Assembly (NCBI GenBank): GCA_020161145.1
Contig: JAIUPQ010000002.1
Coordinates: 496,001 to 560,000 of the forward strand
Reading direction: 5' to 3'
Length of the DNA stretch: 64,000 nt
Origin: Pseudomonadota bacterium
GTDB taxonomy: Bacteria; Pseudomonadota; Gammaproteobacteria; Burkholderiales; Burkholderiaceae_C
Shown here: positions 8,379 to 24,744 of the stretch, in pieces
Layout of the letters: every line of letters begins with the position of its first letter
How positions within the stretch are numbered: the first letter of the stretch is position 1
Position numbers and translations under genes: made by a program
The notes under the pieces: model-generated
Database searches by the model: none
Seen by the model: the letters and a program-made list of their open reading frames with translations, nothing else
Told to the model about the DNA's origin: nothing

Positions 8379-11300
8379 ATGCGCCTTCAGCACATCCGGC
8401 TTGCGGGCTTCAAGTCGTTCGCCGAACCCACCACCTTCCAGCTCCCCGGCCAGCGGGTCGGCGTGGTTGGCCCCAATGGTTGCGGCAAGTCCAACATCAT
8501 GGATGCCGTGCGCTGGGTGCTGGGCGAGAGCAAGGCCAGCGAGCTGCGCGGCGAGTCCATGCAGGACGTGATCTTCAACGGCTCGGGCCAGCGCAAGCCG
8601 GCCAGCCGCGCCAGCGTGGAGCTGGTGTTCAGCAACGAAGACGGCCGTGCGGGCGGCTCGTGGAACCAGTACGCCGAGATCGCCGTCAAGCGCGTGCTCA
8701 CGCGCGACGGCACCAGCAGCTACTTCATCAACAACCAGCCCGTGCGCCGGCGCGACGTGCAGGACGTCTTCCTGGGCACCGGCCTGGGCCCGCGCGCCTA
8801 CGCCATCATCGGCCAGGGCACCATCAGCCGCATCATTGAAAGCCGGCCCGAAGAGCTGCGCCTCTTTCTGGAAGAGGCGGCCGGCGTCAGCAAATACAAA
8901 GAGCGCCGCCGCGAGACCGAGAACCGGCTCAAGGACACGCGCGAAAACCTCACGCGGGTGGAAGACATCCTGCGCGAGCTGAACACCAACCTCGACAAGC
9001 TCGAGCGCCAGGCCGAGATGGCACAGCGCTACCGCGCGCTGCAAGACGAAGGCACGCGCAAGCTGCACCAGCTGTGGTTTCTCAAGCACCAGGGCGCGGC
9101 CAGCGAGGCCGAGCGCGTGGCCGTCGAGACGCGCGAGGCCGCCACGGCGCTGGAGGTCCGCTCGGCCGACCTGCGCCACACCGAGGCCCAGCTCGAAACC
9201 CTGCGCCAGCAGCATTACGCCGCCAGCGACGCGCTGCACCTGCGCCAGGGTGACCTGGCCCAGGCCGCACTGGAAGTCAGCCGGCTCGAAGAGCGCATCC
9301 GCTACGTCATCGAAGGCCGCAAGCGTGCCGAAGCCCGGCTGGCCGACCTCAGCGCGCAAAGCGAGCAGTGGCGGCTGCGCCGCACCGAGGCCGAGGCCGA
9401 GCAGACGCACATCGCCGAGCAACTGACCGCAGCCGACGAGCAGGCCCAGGTGCTGGCCGCCCAGGCCGAGGAGCAGGCTTCGGCCTTGCCCGGTTTTGAA
9501 GACGCGCTGCGCGCTGCCCAGATGGCCAGCAACAGCCAGCGCACCAGCGTGGCCCAGGTGCAGCAGCAAATCCAGGTGCTGGCGGCCGAGAGCCGCAGCG
9601 TGGACGAGCAAAGCCGCACGCTGCGCGCCCGCCGCGAGCGGTTGGCTGCCGAGCGCCAGAACCTGGCCGCCCCCGACACCCAGCGGCTGGCAGCGCTGCA
9701 GGCCCACAGCGCCGAGGCCGAGGCCCAGCGCGCCGGCACCGAGGCGCGGCTGGCCGAATTGGCCGACCAACTGCCACTGCTCGAAGCCGAGCGCCGCCGC
9801 CAGCAGGAGGCGGCCAACCATGAGGTGGCTCGCCAGGCCGACGTCAGCGCCCGGCTGGAGGCGCTGCGCGCGCTGCAAGAGAAGGTGCAGACCGGCGGCA
9901 AGCTGGGCGCCTGGCGCGACAAACACGGCCTTGGCGGCCTGCACAGCCTGTGGCAGCGGCTGCACGTGGAGCCCGGCTGGGAGGCCGCACTGGAGGCCGC
10001 GCTGCGCGAGCGCCTGCACGCGCTGGAGGTGAGCCGGCTGGACACCGTGCGCGCGTTTGCCACCGACCTGCCGCCCACCCGCCTGGCCTTTTACGCCACC
10101 GACGTGGCCACCCCGCCGGCCGCGGCGGGCCGCGCGCGCCTGCTGGATCGCGTGCGCACCCCCGAGGCCGGCGTGCAGCAGTTGCTGGCGCATTGGCTGG
10201 CCGGCGTCTACACGGTGGCCACGCTGGACGAGGCGCTGGCCCAGCGCCCGCAACTGGCGCCCGGCGAGGTGTTGATGACCCCAGGCGGCCATGCGGTGAT
10301 GGCCGGTGCGGTGAGTTTTTACGCGCCCGACTCCGAGCAGGCCGGCCTGCTGGCGCGCGCGCAGGAAATCGAGAACCTGACCCGCGAGGTGCGTGCCCAG
10401 GCGCTGCTGGCCGATGAAAGCCGGGCGGCGCTGGTGCGGCTGGATGCCCGCGTGACCGAGGCCCAGGCCCAGCTGGGCCAGGCCCGCCGCGAGGCCGGCG
10501 AGGCGCAAAGCCGCGCCCATGCCTTGCAGGTGCAGGTGCTGCAACTGGCGCAGCAGGCCGAGGCCGCCACCAGCCGGGGCGCCCAGTTGGCCGAGGAACT
10601 GGCCGAGGTGGATGGCCACCTGGAGGAGCTTGCCGAGCGCCGCGCCGTGGGCGAGGCCCGGTTTGAAGAGCTGGACGCCCAACTGGCCGACGCCCAGCAG
10701 CGCCATGCCGATCTGGACGACACCGCCATTGCCGCCGAGCGGGCACTCGCCGGTGCGCGCGACCAGCAGCGCGCGCTGGAGCGCCAGGCGCAGGACGCCC
10801 ACTACCAGCGCCGGGCGCTGGACGCGCGCCAGGGCGAGCTGGCCCGCGCGCTGGAGACGGCCAGCCAGCAAATGGCCGCCAACGCCCAGGCCGGCGAGCA
10901 GTTGCAGCTGGAGCTGGGCGGCTTCGACGACGTGGCCGCGCAAGAGGGCTTGCAGGGCGCACTGGCGCTGCGCACCGAGAAAGAGGCTGCGCTGTCGGCC
11001 GCGCGCCAGCACTATGACGAGCTGGCGGCGCAGTTGCGCAGCGTCGATGAGCAGCGCCTGGGCCACGAGCGCAGCCTGGAGCCGCTGCGCGCGCGCCTGA
11101 CGCAGCTGCAGCTCGACGCCCAGGCGGCCCAGTTGGGCGGCGCGCAATACCTGGAGCAGTTGCAGGCCGCCGAGGTGGACCTGGCCGTGCTGGCCGCCCA
11201 GGTGGCGGCCGACGGCGTGGTGCTGCACGGCCTGCAGGCCGAGATCGACCGGCTCCAGCGCGAGGTCAACGCGCTGGGGGCGGTCAACCTGGCGGCGCTG

Positions 11301-11890
11301 GACGAGCTGGGCGCCGCGCGTGAGCGCAAGACGTTTCTGGATGCCCAATCGGCCGACCTGCTGGACGCCATCACCACGCTGGAAGACGCCATCCACAAGA
11401 TCGACCTGGAGACGCGCGAGCTGCTGATGACCACCTTCAACCAGGTCAACGAGGGCTTTGGCCGCATGTTCCCCAGCCTCTTTGGCGGCGGTCAGGCCAA
11501 ACTCATCATGACGGGCGACGAGGTGCTGGATGCCGGCGTGCAGGTGATGGCGCAGCCGCCCGGCAAGAAGAACGCCACCATCCACCTGTTGTCCGGTGGC
11601 GAGAAGGCGCTGACCGCCATCGCGCTGGTGTTTGCCATCTTTTTGCTCAACCCGGCGCCGTTCTGCCTGCTCGACGAGGTGGACGCGCCGCTGGACGACG
11701 CCAACACCGAGCGCTACGCCAAGCTGGTCACCGAGATGTCGGCCGGCACGCAGTTCCTCTTCATCTCGCACAACAAAATCGCGATGGAGATGGCCGAACA
11801 ACTGATCGGCGTGACCATGCAGGAGCAGGGCGTCTCGCGCATCGTGGCGGTGGATATGCAGGCCGCCGCCCATTTGATGGAGAAAGCCGC

Positions 11891-11894
<4 letters not shown>
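8379..11894 (+). CDS. smc: chromosome segregation protein SMC
   Basis: SMC is the ATPase core of bacterial condensin. It works with ScpA and ScpB (scpB is at 32455) to organise and separate the chromosome. The 1171-aa product has an N-terminal Walker A (GPNGCGKSN) near residue 32, long Glu/Ala/Gln-rich coiled coils on each side of a hinge near residues 500-650, and a C-terminal ABC signature LSGGEKAL with Walker B CLLDEVDAPLDD. Length fits the family. ATG 8379 puts the conserved IRLAGFKSF segment at the very N-terminus. A TATGAT at 8308-8313 could be a -10 element. The stop overlaps zipA by 4 bp. Confidence 0.97.
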
Positions 11895-15351
<3,457 letters not shown>

Positions 15352-15357
15352 GGTCGT

Positions 15358-16539
15358 TCAGCGGCTGGGCGGCGCGGAGGGACCTTTGTCCTCGTAGTAA
15401 TTGACCCGGCGTGCAAAGTAAGGCGAGGTGCTGCCATCGGCATTTTGGTAGACCTCGGTCTCGAACACCCATTGCTTGTTGCCGTAGCGGGCCAGGGGTT
15501 CCCAGGTGCGGACGCGCGTGTAGCGAGGGAATACGGTTGTAATGGCCACGTTGTCCATGTCCAGAATCCAACTCACGTTCGGGTTGCAAATCCACGAGGG
15601 AGAGTCAGGAAACTTGTCGCATCGCTTGGCCGTGTGATCCGGGAACAGCGTGAAGCCGAACAGGCCATTGGCGTGGAAGCTGCTGCGCCAAGTGCGAGCG
15701 GCACCCTCTTCACCACCAAAGCTGGCGCCCGCCATGGGTTTGACCATATTGGTCTGATCCACCCATTTGAGCTCGTTGCCCTGCATGTCCCCCATGAGCC
15801 AGATTTCGCGGCCATTGCGCGCATCGGTGGCCATGCGCCGGTAGGCACGTGGCCCTGAAGGCAGTTCCATCACCACCCAGCCGCTTTGGCGCAGATGGGC
15901 AGGATAGGCGCGCTCCGAACGCTCGAATCGGACGGTGCCTGGCAGGCCCGAGAAGGTCACCGTATCCACGGGCGGCCCGTAAGGGTAGAGCTGCCTGTCG
16001 TCGGGCTCTTCGCTCAACCCAGCCAGCTGCGTGCCCGCCACCAGGTCGGAGACGTCCACGGGGGTGCTCAAGGACTGGCGCTGCCGTGGACGATCGGCGC
16101 CATCGGTTGCATAGGGTTCGCTGACGCCGTCATCACAGCCGCCGACCCAGGTCATTGTGCCGACGACACCCACAATCGTCTTCCCGGTTCGGGGGCGTTG
16201 ATCCAGGTCGCGGTAGATGACCTGGGTTTGGTCGTCGCGCAGCGTGGCCCACTCTCCGCATCGATCGCTTTGATCGACGGAGGTGGTAATGGGTACGTCG
16301 TACGTCAAAACCCTGCCGCCGTTGCCGTCGCTTGTGTAGGAGCCGCTTCTGACTCCCAGCCTATCGGTTTCCTTGGCCCGGCCCGCAGCCGCATCCCAAT
16401 GCACCACGCTGGCAACGCTCATCTCCATACCGATGCCGTAATAAGCCACCCGCTGCACCTGCGCCAACGCGCCGCCGGTCCATGCCAGCAGCCCAGCAGC
16501 TGCAATGGCCGCAGCCACCTCTTTTCTTGTCAACTTCAT
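15358..16539 (-). CDS. secreted protein of unknown function
   Basis: I do not recognise this 393-aa protein. It starts with a clear signal peptide: a Lys/Arg-containing start, a hydrophobic Ala/Leu core and an ALA-Q cleavage site near residue 27. The mature part is soluble, rich in Asp, Arg, Trp and Tyr, and has several Cys residues that could pair in the periplasm (for example RCGEW, GGCDDG, KRCDKF, WICNP). The ATG at 16539 has a GGAGG ribosome site 7 nt upstream. It is convergent with ligA, 6 bp beyond it, and divergent from the hybrid kinase. No enzymatic motif could be identified. It could be a periplasmic or exported protein that responds to the neighbouring sensor, but that is only context. 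Confidence 0.7.
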   Translation of the reverse strand: MKLTRKEVAAAIAAAGLLAWTGGALAQVQRVAYYGIGMEMSVASVVHWDAAAGRAKETDRLGVRSGSYTSDGNGGRVLTYDVPITTSVDQSDRCGEWATLRDDQTQVIYRDLDQRPRTGKTIVGVVGTMTWVGGCDDGVSEPYATDGADRPRQRQSLSTPVDVSDLVAGTQLAGLSEEPDDRQLYPYGPPVDTVTFSGLPGTVRFERSERAYPAHLRQSGWVVMELPSGPRAYRRMATDARNGREIWLMGDMQGNELKWVDQTNMVKPMAGASFGGEEGAARTWRSSFHANGLFGFTLFPDHTAKRCDKFPDSPSWICNPNVSWILDMDNVAITTVFPRYTRVRTWEPLARYGNKQWVFETEVYQNADGSTSPYFARRVNYYEDKGPSAPPSR

Positions 16540-16789
16540 CAAAAACCTCCGTGAAGCCCCAATCCCTATCGGGGCTGTGCGCAGTGTCCTGTCACAAATC
16601 CATACATCAAACAGTGCTTTCCCTAGCGCTGAAGGGCAGGTGGTACGAGCCGCGCAAGAGGTGCTGGCGGCGGTAATTCAGGGTTTTGTTGGCGAAAGAG
16701 CGGCGATGGGTGGGTGTTTTCAGACAATGAATTTGGCTGTGCCCTTCACAATAAGAAACCCACGTCCATCAACCTAGGGCCATACCCCG

Positions 16790-20121
<3,332 letters not shown>

Positions 20122-20125
<4 letters not shown>

Positions 20126-21123
20126 GCAAGGAGGCGACCGACAACCGCCCCAGGCTGCTGGTGGTCGACGACCAGCCCACCAACCTGCAGGTGCTGCGCC
20201 AGGCGCTCCAGCAAGACTACCGCCTGCTGTTTGCACGAGACGGCCACAAAGCCCTGGAGCTGGCACGCACCGAGGCGCCGCAGCTGATTTTGCTGGACGT
20301 GATGATGCCCGAGATGTCAGGCCTGGACGTGTGCCGCGCGCTGAAGGCCGAGGCCGCCACGCGGGCCATTCCGGTGATCTTCGTCACCGCACTGTCCGAA
20401 TCCCAGGACGAAGCCCTGGGCTTCGACGTCGGGGCCGTGGACTACATCACCAAACCCATCAGCCCCACCATCGTGCGGGCGCGGGTGCGCACCCACCTGT
20501 CGCTGGTGCGCGTCGAAGAGCTGCGCGCGACCCGCCTGCAGATCGTGCAGCGCCTGGGGCGCGCCGCCGAGTACAAAGACAACGAGACCGGCCGCCATGT
20601 GCTGCGCATGAGCCACTATGCGCAGATCCTGGCCCGCGCGACGGGGTGGGGCGAGCAACAGGCCGAAGAACTGCTGCATGCCGCGCCCATGCACGACGTG
20701 GGCAAGCTGGGCATCCCGGACGCCATCCTGCGCAAGCAAGGGCCGCTGACCGAGGCCGAATGGGCGGTGATGCGCCGCCACCCGCAAATCGGTGCCGAGA
20801 TTCTGGGTGAGCATGAGCACGGCCTGCTCGTCATGGCTCGCCACGTGGCCCTGGCCCACCATGAGAAATGGGATGGCAGCGGCTACCCCTTTGGCCTGGC
20901 CGGCGAGGCCATCCCCGAAGCGGCCCGCATCGTCGCCATCGCCGACGTGTTCGACGCCTTGACCAGCGTACGCCCCTACAAGCCGGCCTGGCCCATTGAG
21001 CAGGCGGTGGACTTCCTGCGCGAGCAGGCCGGCCGCCACTTCGACCCGCGCCTGGTGCCGCTGTTCATTGCGGAGCTGCCGGCCTTGTTGGCGGTGCGGG
21101 AGCGGTTTTTGGATGAGGGGTGA
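20122..21123 (+). CDS. response regulator with HD-GYP cyclic-di-GMP phosphodiesterase domain
   Basis: The 333-aa protein joins an N-terminal receiver domain (VVDDQ acid pocket, phospho-Asp near residue 59 in LLDVMMP, Thr in VTALS, Lys in TKP) to an HD-GYP domain. The metal and substrate motifs are present: HDVGKLGIPD (near 191), HHEKWDGSGYP (near 253) and ADVFDALTS. HD-GYP enzymes break down cyclic-di-GMP to GMP, so the pair with the upstream MHYT kinase probably lowers c-di-GMP in response to the kinase signal. The GTG start overlaps the kinase stop, which implies coupled translation. All catalytic residues seen here look intact. Confidence 0.94.
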
Positions 21124-21144
21124 GGGGCGCTGCCGCTGGGTGCC

Positions 21145-21918
21145 TTGGCTCGTCGTCGCGGCACTTTTGCAACACCTCTGGCCAATGTGTGCTGCGAGCA
21201 ATGCGGAGATGAGACGCCACGCGAGGCGTTCTGGATGGCCGCCGGCTGTTCATCCACGTTGTGCTGGGCGTCATTGCTCGGGTCACCCTTCTCCTCTGGC
21301 CCACCTCTTCGCCCTCGGCTTTCCCATCACTTGCTCAACAATGCCAGGTATTACGATGCTTCCACCGGTCGGTATATCTCCAGCGATCCGATTGGGTTGG
21401 CGGGGGGGATTAATACGTTTTCGTATGTGGGAGGTAGGCCAACTGGCCTTGTGGATCCTTGCGGTTTGTATTGTTTGACGAATGATCAAATTTCGGCACT
21501 AGGTGCAGCAATTGGTGCGGGGACCGCATCTGCAATAGAGGGAGGGGTGAAAGGTTTTGCACTGGGTGGTGGAATTGGGGCAGCGGTAACCGGCGCATCT
21601 CAAGGGATGCGTGGGTTTGGTACCGGAATGATTGCTGGGGTGGCCGCGACGAAAGCAGGTCCTACAGGGGAGGCGGTTGTATCAGCGGTAACTACAGCGG
21701 GGAATTGGACTGAGCAGGGGCTAGCTGCGCTTGGCGCATTTACAGGAAGCAGCTTTACATCTTTCGCCGACTCAGATGTCAGGCACGCGACAGAAGGGGC
21801 TATCTTGGGTGCCATCATGTCTGGCAACAACGCAGCCACAGCTGCTCCAGGAGGGATTGTGGGTACGCTAGCCGCTTCCGCAGTAAAAAATGGCAATGAT
21901 TGTGGGTGTGGCAAGTGA
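21145..21918 (+). CDS. orphan RHS C-terminal tip with Gly/Ala-rich toxin-like domain
   Basis: Only the end of an RHS protein is present. From about 21340 the frame reads RYYDASTGRYIS, SDPIGLAGG and YVGGRPTGLVDPCGL, the standard RHS repeat-associated core that precedes a variable toxin domain. The 1000 or more residues of YD-repeat shell that should come before it are absent, and the codons before 21340 do not look like RHS. After the VDPCGL boundary comes about 150 residues of Gly/Ala-rich sequence with glycine-zipper spacing, ending in NDCGCGK. Such tips often act on membranes, but no enzyme motif is visible. The DNA is much more A/T-rich than its surroundings. It is followed by an overlapping small membrane protein. 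The true start is unknown; it may be a silent cassette or a pseudogene. Confidence 0.6.
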   Translation: MARRRGTFATPLANVCCEQCGDETPREAFWMAAGCSSTLCWASLLGSPFSSGPPLRPRLSHHLLNNARYYDASTGRYISSDPIGLAGGINTFSYVGGRPTGLVDPCGLYCLTNDQISALGAAIGAGTASAIEGGVKGFALGGGIGAAVTGASQGMRGFGTGMIAGVAATKAGPTGEAVVSAVTTAGNWTEQGLAALGAFTGSSFTSFADSDVRHATEGAILGAIMSGNNAATAAPGGIVGTLAASAVKNGNDCGCGK

Positions 21919-22208
21919 GAGGGCAGCAAATTGGAATTTGCCCCTCTTGTGGAACAAGATTGCCACTACTAAGTAGATTTGTTGTGTCTCGGCGGCGTGG
22001 TGTTTTGTGTCAAAATTGTGGGAAAAATATATTCAGCGCGACTGGATTCGGTGTACTTGATGGTTTATTGTTGTTTATTTTTGCCATATCACTTCCTCGA
22101 TTATTTGTGGCGAATGGTTTGATCTGGATCGTATTTTTTGTTATTTCCTTGATTGCATTTTTGCTGCTTGTGTGGGTTCAGCTATCCAGGCCGCTGATGC
22201 TGGAATAA
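21915..22208 (+). CDS. small zinc-ribbon membrane protein, candidate immunity protein
   Basis: This 97-aa protein has two CxxC pairs (CPSC near residue 10 and CQNC near residue 33) that look like a small zinc ribbon, followed by two strong hydrophobic spans. The GTG at 21915 overlaps the RHS-tip stop (GTGA), so the two are probably co-translated, as toxin and immunity genes usually are. A TTG at 21900 would extend it by five codons. The region is A/T-rich like the tip. I do not recognise a named family. The immunity role is inferred from position and from a membrane location that would suit protection against a membrane-active tip. Confidence 0.55.
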   Translation: MRGQQIGICPSCGTRLPLLSRFVVSRRRGVLCQNCGKNIFSATGFGVLDGLLLFIFAISLPRLFVANGLIWIVFFVISLIAFLLLVWVQLSRPLMLE

Positions 22209-22634
22209 ATTGAGTTGGCCCTGCAACGTTAGATATGGTCGCGATCGATTTGACAGCTGGGATGTGATTGAAAAAGTCGTTTGGGATGCGACGTAGACCG
22301 ATGATTGCGGATTCAGGAGATGAGCGAAGCTATAGCAATGATGGAAGGGCCGACTCAACCTTGAAGTGCGACACCCCGCATCCGATCAAGTGATGCCGTG
22401 ATGGAACACACGACCCGCACCTGACCCTGATCGACCGTCACCGGATTGCCGCGTTGCACGCCCAAGGCTTGAGCGCCTGCGCGCTGCGGCGCGACTGGTA
22501 TTGACGCGGGCGGGTGGCGGCTCGGCAGGGGTTGCGATGCGGGTCTCTGTCCCGTCTGGTTCAGTCGCGAAGAGCCAGCGCCATCGGTTACCGTACACGG
22601 CTCAACCCAGCCCACCCGACGAGGAGAGCCCCCC
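22209..22634. other. gene-poor gap between RHS tip module and paaZ
   Basis: This 426-bp stretch changes from A/T-rich (RHS module side) to G/C-rich at about 22400. I see no intact gene in it. The right half contains a short transposase-like frame (22403-22504) and, next to paaZ, a GAGGAG ribosome site. Confidence 0.6.
22403..22504 (+). mobile_element. possible IS30-type transposase N-terminal scrap
   Basis: A frame from about 22403 to the stop at 22504 reads HLTLIDRHRIAALHAQGLSA, which resembles the N-terminal helix-turn-helix start of IS30-family transposases (typically L-T-x-x-x-R-x-x-I-x-x-L). It then breaks down within ten residues and stops. No inverted repeats or further transposase sequence follow. 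It is probably the trace of an element that helped bring in the RHS module, but the match is short. Confidence 0.4.
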
Positions 22635-24683
22635 ATGACCGCCCCCACCCTGCAAAGCCACATCGCCGGCCGCTGGATTGGCGCCGAGCCGGCGCAGACG
22701 CTGCGCTCGGCCATCAACGGCCGGGCCGTGGCCGCCACCCATGCCGAGCGGCCCGATTTTGCCGAGGCCTGCGACCACGCCCGTCGCGTCGGCGTGCCGG
22801 CGCTGGCCCGGTTTGACTTCCAGCAGCGCGCGGCCCTGCTCAAGGCGCTGGCCAAACACCTGATGACGCGCAAAGAGGCGCTCTATGCCATCAGCGCGCA
22901 CACCGGCGCCACGCGGGCGGACTCGTGGATCGACGTGGAGGGCGGCATCGGCACGCTGTTTGCCTACGCCAGCGCCGGCAGCAACGAGCTGCCCAGCAGC
23001 AACGTGTTGCACGAAGGGCCGGTGCTGCCGCTGGGCAAGGGCGGGCAGTTCATGGGCACCCACATCCTGGTGCCGCGTGGTGGGCTGGCGGTGCACATCA
23101 ATGCGTTCAACTTCCCCATCTGGGGTCTGCTGGAAAAGTTCGCGCCCAGCTTTCTGGCCGGGCTGCCCTGCATCGGCAAGCCGGCCACCGCCACCAGCTA
23201 CGTGACAGAGGCGCTGCAGCGCGAGATCGTGGCCGCCGGCATCCTGCCCGAGGGCGCGCTGCAACTGGTCATCGGCTCCACCGGCAACCTGCTGGATTTG
23301 CTGGACGGCCGCGACGTGGTCACCTTCACCGGCTCAGCCGCCACGGCCGCCAAGCTGCGCGTGCACCCCAATCTGATTGCCCACAGCGTGCCCTTCAACG
23401 CCGAGGCCGATTCGCTGAACTGCGCCATCCTGGCGCCCGACGTGACGCCGGACGACCCCGAGTTCGACCTCTACGTCAAAGAGGTGGCGCGCGAGATGAC
23501 GGCCAAGGCGGGCCAGAAGTGCACGGCCATCCGCCGCGCCATCGTGCCGGCCCACCGGGTGGATGCGGTGGTCGAGCGGCTGGTGGCGCGGCTGGCCAAG
23601 ACGGTGGTGGGCGACCCGGCGGTGGAGGGCGTGCGCATGGGTGCGCTGGCCTCGCACGAGCAGCAGGCCGACGTGCGCGCCGCCATTGCCCGCCTGGCCG
23701 AGGAGGCCGAGGTGGCGTTTGGCGCCGGCGAGCTGGCGCTGCAGGGCGAGGGCGTGGCCGAGGGGGCGTTCATCTCGCCCACGCTGCTGGTCGCGCGCGA
23801 TGCGGCGCGGGCCACGCGCGTGCATGAGGTGGAGGCCTTCGGCCCGGTCAGCACCGTCATCGGCTATGCCGATGAAGACGAGGCGGTGCGGCTGGCCGAG
23901 CGCGGGCGCGGCAGCCTGGTGGGCTCGCTGGTCACCAAAGACTCAGCCACGGCGGCGCGCCTGGTGCCGCGCCTGGCGTCGCTGCACGGCCGCATCCTGG
24001 TGCTGGAGCGCGAGGCGGCGGTGGAATCCACCGGCCACGGCAGCCCGCTGCCGCAGCTCAAGCACGGCGGCCCGGGCCGCGCGGGTGGGGGCGAGGAGCT
24101 GGGCGGCATCCGCGCCGTCAAACACCTGCTGCAGCGCACGGCGGTGCAGGGCTCGCCCACCATGCTGGCGGCCGTTACCGGCGAGTACGTGCGCGGCGCG
24201 GCCAGGATAGAGACCGAGGTGCACCCGTTCCGCCGCCACTTTGAAGACCTGCGCATCGGCGAGAGCCTGCTGACCCATCGGCGCACCGTCACCGAGGCCG
24301 ACATCGTCAACTTCGGCGGCGTCTCGGGCGACTACTTCTACATGCACTTCGACGACATTGCCGCCAAGGACACCTTGTTCGGTCAGCGCATCGCGCATGG
24401 CTACTTCGTGCTGTCGGCGGCGGCGGGCCTGTTCGTCAGCCCCGGCCCCGGCCCGGTGCTGGCCAACTACGGGCTGGACAACCTGCGCTTCGTCAAGCCC
24501 GTGCCCATTGGCACCACCATCCAGGCGCGGCTCACCGCCAAGCGCAAGATCGACCGCATGAAGGTCGATGAGAAAGGCCGTGGCCACGGCGTGGTGGCCT
24601 GGGACGTGGAGGTGCGCGACCAGGACGGCGACCTGGTGGCCAGCTACGACATCCTGACGCTGGTGGCCAAGCGCAGCGCCTGA
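22635..24683 (+). CDS. paaZ: phenylacetate degradation bifunctional protein PaaZ (aldehyde dehydrogenase / oxepin-CoA hydrolase)
   Basis: PaaZ opens the oxepin-CoA ring in aerobic phenylacetate breakdown and oxidises the resulting semialdehyde with NADP+. The 682-aa product has an N-terminal aldehyde dehydrogenase domain (INAFNFPIWG, general-base Glu in FNAEADSLN, catalytic Cys in GQKCTAIRR) and a C-terminal MaoC-like hydratase domain from about residue 535, with SGDYFYMHFDD and FGQRIAHGYFV carrying the Asp/His pair. Length agrees with PaaZ of E. coli (681 aa). A GAGGAG ribosome site precedes the ATG at 22635. No other paa genes are in the window, so it stands apart from the rest of its pathway here. 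Confidence 0.94.
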   Translation: MTAPTLQSHIAGRWIGAEPAQTLRSAINGRAVAATHAERPDFAEACDHARRVGVPALARFDFQQRAALLKALAKHLMTRKEALYAISAHTGATRADSWIDVEGGIGTLFAYASAGSNELPSSNVLHEGPVLPLGKGGQFMGTHILVPRGGLAVHINAFNFPIWGLLEKFAPSFLAGLPCIGKPATATSYVTEALQREIVAAGILPEGALQLVIGSTGNLLDLLDGRDVVTFTGSAATAAKLRVHPNLIAHSVPFNAEADSLNCAILAPDVTPDDPEFDLYVKEVAREMTAKAGQKCTAIRRAIVPAHRVDAVVERLVARLAKTVVGDPAVEGVRMGALASHEQQADVRAAIARLAEEAEVAFGAGELALQGEGVAEGAFISPTLLVARDAARATRVHEVEAFGPVSTVIGYADEDEAVRLAERGRGSLVGSLVTKDSATAARLVPRLASLHGRILVLEREAAVESTGHGSPLPQLKHGGPGRAGGGEELGGIRAVKHLLQRTAVQGSPTMLAAVTGEYVRGAARIETEVHPFRRHFEDLRIGESLLTHRRTVTEADIVNFGGVSGDYFYMHFDDIAAKDTLFGQRIAHGYFVLSAAAGLFVSPGPGPVLANYGLDNLRFVKPVPIGTTIQARLTAKRKIDRMKVDEKGRGHGVVAWDVEVRDQDGDLVASYDILTLVAKRSA

Positions 24684-24704
24684 TCGAAGTGGCCCTCGTG
24701 GGGT

Positions 24705-24721
24705 CTTAGGCCGGCCTTAAG
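24705..24721 (+). promoter_or_regulatory. possible PmrA/QseB-type box before the ArnT-like operon
   Basis: CTTAGG (24705-24710), five bases, then CTTAAG (24716-24721) form two half-sites one helical turn apart, matching the known CTTAA-N5-CTTAA layout of PmrA/QseB sites with one mismatch. The target would be the ArnT-like gene starting at 24745, a classic PmrA-regulated class. The same bases also lie in an imperfect palindrome (24709-24728) that could simply be a hairpin after paaZ. Confidence 0.4.
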
Positions 24722-24744
24722 GTCGGCCGCCCAGAATCGGCAGG

